This document shows, in pieces, positions 56,722-64,000 of a DNA stretch of 64,000 nucleotides (the stretch's first letter is position 1; each line of letters begins with the position of its first letter). The stretch lies in the NCBI RefSeq assembly GCF_009857135.1, contig NZ_CP047318.1, positions 5,642,001-5,706,000 on the forward strand, read 5' to 3'. The translations under genes and the position numbers were made by a program. Source of the DNA: Streptomyces sp. HM190 (GTDB taxonomy: Bacteria > Actinomycetota > Actinomycetes > Streptomycetales > Streptomycetaceae). The notes beneath the pieces were generated by a model. The model made no database searches. It was not told the origin of the DNA and was given only the letters and a program-made list of their open reading frames with translations.

Positions 56722-57558
56722 TCAGAAGAGGGTCGGGTCGTCGAACGCGCCGGACGCGAGCAGGTACACGTAGAAGTCGGCGAGCGCCACGCTCACCAGC
56801 GACGCCCAGGCCAGCTGCATGTGGCGCGCGTTGAGCCTGCCGACCCACTGCCACATCCGGTAGCGCACGGGATGCCTGGAGAAGTGCTTGAGCTTGCCGC
56901 CGACGATGTGCCGGCACGAGTGGCAGGAGATGGTGTACGCCCAGATCAGCACGATGTTGACCAGGAAGACGAGCGTGCCGAGACCCATGTGGCCCCACTC
57001 GTAGTTCTCGTCGCGGAAGGCCAGGACGGTGTCGTACGTCAGGATCCCGGCGACGAGGATCGCGGCGTAGAAGAAGTACCGGTGGATGTTCTGCAGGATC
57101 AGCGGGAAGCGGGTCTCACCGGTGTACTTCCGGTGCGGCTCGGCCACCGCGCAGGCGGGTGGGGACGCCCAGAAGCCGCGGTAGTACGCCTTGCGGTAGT
57201 AGTAGCAGGTCAGGCGGAAGCCCAACGGGAAGATCAGGATGATGATCGCCGGTGAGACGCCCCACCAGCTGCCGAAGATCTCCCAGTTGGGTCCCCCGCG
57301 CATCGGCTCGCAGCGTTCCGCCAGGCACGGGGAGTAGAACGGCGAGACGTAGGGCGCCGCGTAGTAGTGCGCGTCCGAGAAGGCCCGCCATGTCGAGTAC
57401 ACGATGAAGGCGAGCAGACCGGCCGCCGTGCCGGCCGGGGCCAGCCACCAGCGGTCGGTCCGCAGATGCGGTGCGGTGATCGCGGCGCGTGTGCCGCTGC
57501 GCACACCGCCGCGCTGGGGAAGGGGTTCTGTGCCTGGAGGTTCCGTACCAGTGGCCAA
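56722..57558 (-). CDS. sdhC: Succinate dehydrogenase cytochrome b / membrane anchor subunit
   Basis: The 278-residue multi-span membrane protein has hydrophobic segments near residues 40-60, 98-118, 155-180, 195-225 and 250-272. Histidines inside or beside the later spans (HRYFFY, HMGLGTL, CHSCRHIVGG) are suitable for heme b. It anchors SdhA/SdhB and passes electrons to menaquinone. The five-span single-subunit anchor matches actinobacterial complexes rather than separate SdhC and SdhD. A TTG start (protein MATGTEPPGT) is used with GGGAGTC upstream, since no ATG or GTG fits. First gene of the sdh operon. Confidence 0.9.
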   Translation of the reverse strand: MATGTEPPGTEPLPQRGGVRSGTRAAITAPHLRTDRWWLAPAGTAAGLLAFIVYSTWRAFSDAHYYAAPYVSPFYSPCLAERCEPMRGGPNWEIFGSWWGVSPAIIILIFPLGFRLTCYYYRKAYYRGFWASPPACAVAEPHRKYTGETRFPLILQNIHRYFFYAAILVAGILTYDTVLAFRDENYEWGHMGLGTLVFLVNIVLIWAYTISCHSCRHIVGGKLKHFSRHPVRYRMWQWVGRLNARHMQLAWASLVSVALADFYVYLLASGAFDDPTLF

Positions 57559-57618
57559 CGGGGACTCCCGGTCGGGTCTTTTCGGTTGTCGGGCGCTCGG
57601 CGTGCCGGGCGCCCGGGG

Positions 57619-57909
57619 TCAGGGTGCGCGACGGTCGCGGGCGCCGAGTCCCTCGTCGTCCGAGTCCGTCCACAGCGAGTCGTCGTACGGGGTGTCGGGG
57701 ATGGGGACGAGTTCGGGGTGCTTGACCGACGAGCGGGTGACGGCCCCCTCGCGCAGCAGTGCGACGCTCTCGCGCAGGTGATCGGCGTCGGCGCGGACAC
57801 GGCGCATGTCGAGCCCGCCGCTGCCGATCTGCTGTTCCAGGCGTCCCACCGACCGGTAGAGGTCGTCGAGGCAGCGCTGGACCGTTGTGAGTTCCTCGTG
57901 CACGGACAT
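57619..57909 (-). CDS. Small conserved hypothetical protein upstream of sdh
   Basis: A 96-residue protein. It has a short amphipathic helical region (LTTVQRCLDDLYRSVGRLEQ and RADADHLRESVALLREGAV), then a polar C-terminus. There is no signal peptide or membrane segment. It sits 60 bases ahead of sdhC in the same direction and is probably cotranscribed. The function is unknown. ATG start with GTGAGGG upstream. Confidence 0.75.
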   Translation of the reverse strand: MSVHEELTTVQRCLDDLYRSVGRLEQQIGSGGLDMRRVRADADHLRESVALLREGAVTRSSVKHPELVPIPDTPYDDSLWTDSDDEGLGARDRRAP

Positions 57910-58247
57910 GACTTGCCCTCACTTCCGCGGATCGTCGGGGACCGGGGCGGCAACGTTCATGCGCCTGCGAGTGTTGCGCGTCACACGTTGCGCTGGGAAG
58001 GGATGTGCATCGATTGGCGGATTGCACGCCTCCTGCGCACGCCCACGCCCGCTCGGTGTGCGCCGGGGATCACATGCGGCGCGTTGCGCCGCACGAGTGG
58101 CTTTTCGCTCCCCGTCGCCGTGCCTCCGTCGGTCGGTGAACCCCTTCCTCTTCAGTGTGTGGCCATAGATCAGATCAGCTCCATATGCACCCAAAAGTGA
58201 TCATAACGCCCTCCTGGTGAGGGTGCGGTCCCCCGGAGGTAGCAGTG
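57910..58247. other. Divergent promoter region
   Basis: About 340 bases between the small sdh-linked gene (leftward) and the lipoprotein gene (rightward). The right half (58140-58205) is A/T-rich and contains nested GATCAGATCAG and TGATCA words. It presumably holds both promoters; no exact box is assigned. Confidence 0.4.
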
Positions 58248-60557
58248 ATGTCCCACCACGGCGTAGGACCGCGTGCGGTGATGCGCTCGGTCGCCTTCCT
58301 GACCGCGGGTGTGCTCGCGGCGCCCCTCCTCACGGCCTGCGGCGAGGAGGACCCCGCGGGCAGACCCGCGGCCGGCCCCGACATCGCGCCGGCCGCCCGT
58401 GACCGGATCGCCGACGGCGGCACCCTGCGCTGGGCCGTGGACGCCGTCCCGGACACGTTCAACACGTTCCAGGCGGACGCCGACCCCACCAGCGCGCGCG
58501 TCGCCGACGCCGTCCTGCCGTCGATGTACCGCCTCGACGCGGCCGGGCGGCCCCAGGTCGACACCGACTACCTGGAGTCCGCGAAGATCGTCGAACGTGA
58601 ACCCCGGCAGGTCGTGCTCTACAAGCTCCACCAGGAGGCGGTGTGGAGCGACGGCCGCGAGATCGGCGCCGCCGACTTCGTCGCCCAGTGGCGGGCCCTG
58701 TCCGGCAAGGACTCCGCGTACTGGACCGCCAGGAACGCCGGGTACGAGCGCATCGAGAAGGTCGAGCGCGGCGACAGCGACCTCGAGGTCCGCGTCACCT
58801 TCGCCCGCCCCTACGCCGACTGGAAGTCGCTGTTCTCCCCGCTCTACCCCAAGCAGGTGACGGGCACCTCCGACTCCTTCAACGACGGCGCCCGCAAGAA
58901 GCTCAAGGTCACCGCCGGCCCCTTCGCGGTCGACGAGGTCGACCGCAAGGGCGGCGAGGTCACCCTCACGCGCAACCCCCGCTGGTGGGGCCGCCAGGCC
59001 AAGCTGTCGAAACTGGTGCTGCGTGCCGTCCCCCGCGACAAGCGGACCGCGGCGCTCGCCAAGGGCGAGGTGGACATCGCCGAGATCGACTCGTCCCAGG
59101 CGCAGCGGATCATGCCGGCCGGCGGGGAGGCCCGGGGCCCCGGGGGGTCCGCGAGCCCCCGCGGCTCCGCCGCCCCGACGGGCTCCCCGGACGCCCGCGG
59201 CGCGGCGCGGGGCCTCAGCGGTCCCCTCGCCCGGTCCGGCGGCACCCTCGCCCAGGGGCCCGGCACCGCGCTGACGCCCGCACAGGCACTGCGGTCCTGG
59301 GCGATCGCCCACGGCTCCGACGAGAAGGCCGCAGGCAAGGAGACCCGCGCCCGGAAGAAGCGGCGCGCGGCGCTCGCCGCGTACCGCGCGCAGCAGTCCG
59401 CGCTGCGCGGCTTCGAGGTGCGCCGCTCCCTCGAACCGGCCTACACCCAGCTCGCCCTCAACGGCGCCGACGGCCCCCTCGCCGACGAGCGCGTCCGCCG
59501 AGCGGTGGCCCGCGCCCTCGACCGTGCGGAGCTCGCCGGCCTCGTACTGAAGCCGCTCGGCCTGCCCGCCGACCCCGTCGGCAGCCACCTCGCCCTCTCC
59601 GGCCAGGCCGCCTACGCCGACAGCAGCGGTGCCCTCGGCGGCCAGGACACCGACGAGGCCCGCGCCCTGCTGGCCGACGCCGGCTGGGAGGAGGGCGGCC
59701 CGCTGCGGGAGCCCGGGAAGGCGGCCGGGGCGGAGGGCGAGAAGTCCGAGAAGTCCGAGAAGAAGTCGGGGACGAAGCCGGACGGCGAGGCGGACGAGAA
59801 GGCGGAGAAGAAGACCGGGGACGGGGCCGCGAAGAAGGCCGAGGACGAGGACACGTACGTCGTCGGCGACGACAACAAGCCGTACGCGACCGACGACGAC
59901 AGCCCCCTCGCCCGGGACGGCAGGCAGAACGCCCCCGGCGCCTACGCCCCGCGCGGCACCCGGGCGCCCGCCGACGCCGCGCGGGCGCCGCTCGCCAAGA
60001 ACGGCAAGCCGCTCTCGCTCCGCTTCGTCCTGCCGTCCGGTCCGGGCACCGAGTCCCTGCGGACCGTCGGCGAACGGATCGCGGTGATGCTGGAGCGGGT
60101 CGGTATCCGCACCGAGATCTCCAAGGTCGCCGACGACAGCTACTTCAAGGACCACATCGCCAACGGGCAGTACGACCTCGCCCTGTACTCGTGGCCCACC
60201 TCCGCGTTCCCCGCCACCGACGCCCGCCCGATCTACGCCAAGCCGGTCCCCGCGGCCGACGGTTCGCTGAGCGTCGAGCAGAACTACACCCGCGTCGGCA
60301 CCAACCAGGTCGACCAGCTCTTCGAGCAGGCGATCTCCACCCTCGACGAGTCCGAGACGCGCTCCCTGATCCGCAAGGCCGACGCCCGCATCTGGGCCGC
60401 GGCCGGCTCCATCCCCCTCTACCAGCGCCCCCAGCTCTACGCCGTCCGCCCCCAGCTGGCGAACGTCGGCGCCTTCGGTTTCCAGACCCCCGTCTACGAG
60501 GACATGGGCTTCCTGAAGAAGGGCGCGACGGCGTTGCAGAGCCCCGCCGGCACGTGA
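58248..60557 (+). CDS. Peptide-type ABC transporter substrate-binding lipoprotein (family 5)
   Basis: The 769-residue lipoprotein has the lipobox LLTAC with the acylated Cys31. A DppA/OppA-like binding fold follows: GGTLRWAVDAVPDTFNTF, WSDGREIGAADFVAQW, RNPRWWG, and a late QYDLALYSW. The length is well above the usual 520-600 residues because of two low-complexity insertions: Gly/Ser/Pro/Ala-rich (about 298-385) and Lys/Glu/Asp-rich (about 487-548). It probably delivers a peptide or similar solute to a permease. A DppC/OppC-type permease gene begins at 63198, but typA intervenes, so pairing is uncertain. ATG at 58248 follows GGAGGT. Confidence 0.88.
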   Translation: MSHHGVGPRAVMRSVAFLTAGVLAAPLLTACGEEDPAGRPAAGPDIAPAARDRIADGGTLRWAVDAVPDTFNTFQADADPTSARVADAVLPSMYRLDAAGRPQVDTDYLESAKIVEREPRQVVLYKLHQEAVWSDGREIGAADFVAQWRALSGKDSAYWTARNAGYERIEKVERGDSDLEVRVTFARPYADWKSLFSPLYPKQVTGTSDSFNDGARKKLKVTAGPFAVDEVDRKGGEVTLTRNPRWWGRQAKLSKLVLRAVPRDKRTAALAKGEVDIAEIDSSQAQRIMPAGGEARGPGGSASPRGSAAPTGSPDARGAARGLSGPLARSGGTLAQGPGTALTPAQALRSWAIAHGSDEKAAGKETRARKKRRAALAAYRAQQSALRGFEVRRSLEPAYTQLALNGADGPLADERVRRAVARALDRAELAGLVLKPLGLPADPVGSHLALSGQAAYADSSGALGGQDTDEARALLADAGWEEGGPLREPGKAAGAEGEKSEKSEKKSGTKPDGEADEKAEKKTGDGAAKKAEDEDTYVVGDDNKPYATDDDSPLARDGRQNAPGAYAPRGTRAPADAARAPLAKNGKPLSLRFVLPSGPGTESLRTVGERIAVMLERVGIRTEISKVADDSYFKDHIANGQYDLALYSWPTSAFPATDARPIYAKPVPAADGSLSVEQNYTRVGTNQVDQLFEQAISTLDESETRSLIRKADARIWAAAGSIPLYQRPQLYAVRPQLANVGAFGFQTPVYEDMGFLKKGATALQSPAGT

Positions 60558-60572
60558 TCACCCGCCCTGCGC

Positions 60573-60614
60573 GCTCCGGCCGCCGCCCCGCACGACGCGG
60601 GCGGCGGCCGGAGC
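60573..60614 (+). terminator. Terminator after the binding-protein gene
   Basis: GCTCCGGCCGCCGCCC pairs perfectly with GGGCGGCGGCCGGAGC (60599-60614) over 16 bp with a 10-base loop, 15 bases after the stop. No T-run follows. Confidence 0.75.
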
Positions 60615-60808
60615 GGTGTCCGGCCCGGTTCGCCGGCCGTCGAGGGAGCCTGAGCTGCGGCGGAGCAGGGGCCGTGCGGGCCGGGGAGTCCCCGCTGTCG
60701 CGGGCCCGTACCATGGGGTGAGGCCGTGGCGTGTCCAGCCCGGCAGGGCCCGCGTCACACAGACGTACGCACAAGGGCCGTCCTCACACTCCGGGAGAAC
60801 GCCGCAAT

Positions 60809-62725
<1,917 letters not shown>

Positions 62726-63197
62726 CACAGCAGTCATCCGCGGCCCCCGGGGACCCGGCCCACCGCCCAGCGGCGGGCCGGGCCCGCGGCGTGCCCGCAC
62801 ACGGGGGGGAACCGCTGCGGGGACCGGGGCTCCCGGACCGCTCGTGAAGGAGTGGTGGGGGACGGCCGGTCCCACGTCCCGAACCTCTCCACGAGCTGTC
62901 GGTGTGCTGTGCGGCACTGTTCGCATATCGGTGTTCCGGCGATCAAGTTTCGGACATGTAAACAAAAATCCTTCACTGAATGTCCGATTCGCCGGAATCT
63001 GATCTCGCCTGTCAAGCGCGACCAGATGTCAATCTTTGCAATTTTTGCTCAAAATATGGACGGTAGGGAGATCCCTATGTCTTCCGCCCTTGACGCGCGT
63101 TGACTCACTTGGCGAAAGTTCCCCCAAAACGCAGAACCCGCCGGTAGCCGGATCTGTGCTGCGCTCAACTCTCCAACCCCCCGGGGGAAGAACACAC
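62726..63197. other. Intergenic region before the ABC permease gene
   Basis: About 470 bases. The left part is G/C-rich with CGGGCCGGGCCCG-type hairpin potential near 62755-62790 (terminator of typA). The right part (62930-63120) is unusually A/T-rich for this genome and contains the two-armed dyad listed separately. No gene is supported. Confidence 0.5.
62934..62997. promoter_or_regulatory. Nested inverted repeats upstream of the permease gene
   Basis: TTCCGGCGA (62934-62942) pairs with TCGCCGGAA (62989-62997). Inside it, CGGACAT (62951-62957) pairs with ATGTCCG (62980-62986) around a 22-base A/T-rich loop. The layout could be an RNA hairpin in the permease leader or a two-site operator 200 bases from the ATG. 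The function is not known. Confidence 0.45.
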
Positions 63198-64000
63198 ATG
63201 ACCAGTCCAACCAAGGCCGAGGGCTCCGGGCCCGCGGTCGCCTTGGACCCCGAACTGGCGGCGACCTCCGAGGTCGACAAGCCCAAGACCCTTGAGGGCC
63301 GTTCCCCCGGCCAGCTCATGTGGCAGCGCTTCAGGCGTGACCGTACCGGCATGATCTGCGCCGGGGTAGTGATTTTCTTCTTCGTCATCTCGCTGTGCGC
63401 GCCGCTGCTCACCGCGATCAGCGGCACCAACCCGTACACGCTGTACGGTCAGGACCCGACCTACGCGGACAGCCCCGTCCTCGACGACTTCGGTCTGCCG
63501 CTCGGCTACCTCGGCGGTGTCTCGGGGGACCACTGGTTCGGGGTCGAGCCGCAGTACGGGCGTGACCTGTTCGCCATGCTGATGTACGGCATGCGGACCT
63601 CGCTGTACATGGCGCTCGGTGTCACGGTGCTGCTGATGGCCACCGGCGTGATCATCGGTCTGATCGGCGGCTACTTCGGTGGTCGTACCGACTACTGGAT
63701 CGGTCGCGTCACCGACTTCTTCCTGTCCTTCCCGCAGCAGCTGTTCTTCATCGCCTTCATGCCCGTGGTCACCGCGTTCTTCGTGGACCCCCGGGAGGAG
63801 ACGCCCACCTACTTCCGAGCGGTGGCGATCCTGATCGTGCTCTGGCTGCTGGGCTGGATGGGAATGGCCCGGCTCGTCCGGTCCACGGTGCTGTCGCTGC
63901 GTGAGCGGGAGTTCGTGGAGGCGGCCAAGGTCTCCGGCGCCTCGCCGTGGCGGATCGTCCGCAAGGAGATCCTGCCGAACGTCGTCTCGCCGATCCTGGT
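63198..64000 (+). CDS. ABC transporter permease, DppC/OppC type (partial, runs off the window)
   Basis: 267 codons are visible and the gene is cut by the window end. After a 50-residue cytosolic N-terminus come a membrane span (GMICAGVVIFFFVISLCAPLL), a periplasmic loop containing HWFGVEPQYGRDLFAMLMYG, then further spans. The EAA loop with its invariant pattern (EAAKVSGASPWRIVRKEILPN) lies just before the window end. This marks the C-type permease of dipeptide/oligopeptide importers, which pairs with a B-type permease and two ATPases likely to follow. The ATG follows GGGGGAAG. Confidence 0.9.
   Translation, partial: MTSPTKAEGSGPAVALDPELAATSEVDKPKTLEGRSPGQLMWQRFRRDRTGMICAGVVIFFFVISLCAPLLTAISGTNPYTLYGQDPTYADSPVLDDFGLPLGYLGGVSGDHWFGVEPQYGRDLFAMLMYGMRTSLYMALGVTVLLMATGVIIGLIGGYFGGRTDYWIGRVTDFFLSFPQQLFFIAFMPVVTAFFVDPREETPTYFRAVAILIVLWLLGWMGMARLVRSTVLSLREREFVEAAKVSGASPWRIVRKEILPNVVSPIL

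Noticed and set aside
54727..57255. A long plus-strand open frame through the sdh genes
   Set aside because: The minus strand encodes unmistakable sdhA, sdhB and sdhC with cofactor motifs.

Overview
High-GC actinobacterial DNA, almost certainly from a Streptomyces chromosome: strong G/C bias at third codon positions, GTG and TTG starts, purine-rich ribosome binding sites, a LAL-type LuxR regulator, a SpoIIE/HATPase signalling pair, and lineage-typical housekeeping genes (succinate dehydrogenase with a multi-span cytochrome b subunit, TypA/BipA, dipeptide-type ABC transporter genes).

Positions 1 to about 25.3 kb (perhaps to 27.3 kb with a second regulator) are most of a nonribosomal peptide gene cluster whose left end lies outside the window. 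Assembly-line parts are a carrier protein-thioester reductase terminus (1-1377), an MbtH-like protein, a large protein with domains A-PCP-Cy-A-PCP (11244-16859) and a type II thioesterase. Precursor genes draw on the shikimate pathway twice: a DAHP synthase plus a TrpE/TrpG-like anthranilate (or aminodeoxyisochorismate) synthase, and a BacA-like prephenate decarboxylase homologue that precedes an ornithine-cyclodeaminase-like reductase and follows a class IV aminotransferase. Two phenylacetate-CoA-ligase-like adenylating enzymes, a luciferase-like monooxygenase, two NAD(P)H:FMN reductase-type flavoproteins, two alpha/beta hydrolases and a Dabb protein complete it. I do not recognise the product. 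A heterocycle-containing (oxazoline or thiazoline) product with reductive release is the most that can be inferred. Three transcripts share an exact element, CGTAACCAC-N16-CCTA, always pointing at the downstream gene, so it looks like the pathway promoter or activator site. The cluster contains the wreck of a group II intron maturase (1695-2552).

From 27.4 to 29.6 kb is a remnant-rich boundary: an IS66-like transposase fragment, a GNAT acetyltransferase and about 880 bases of gene-free DNA with short repeats. From 29.6 to 41.6 kb is a polymorphic toxin locus: a secreted LamG protein, a 2279-residue RHS/YD-repeat protein ending in a pretoxin Hint domain and a 98-residue variable C-terminus, and a downstream gene placed as its immunity protein.

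From 41.9 kb on are ordinary chromosomal genes: a SnoaL-like protein divergent from a MarR regulator over four 14-bp direct repeats, a threonine-synthase-like PLP enzyme, a DUF4190-like membrane protein, a GntR regulator, a Nudix hydrolase, an HATPase protein, a PAS-GAF-SpoIIE-HATPase protein, a membrane protein of unknown function, sdhC-sdhA-sdhB, a peptide-binding lipoprotein, typA, and the start of an ABC permease cut by the window end.
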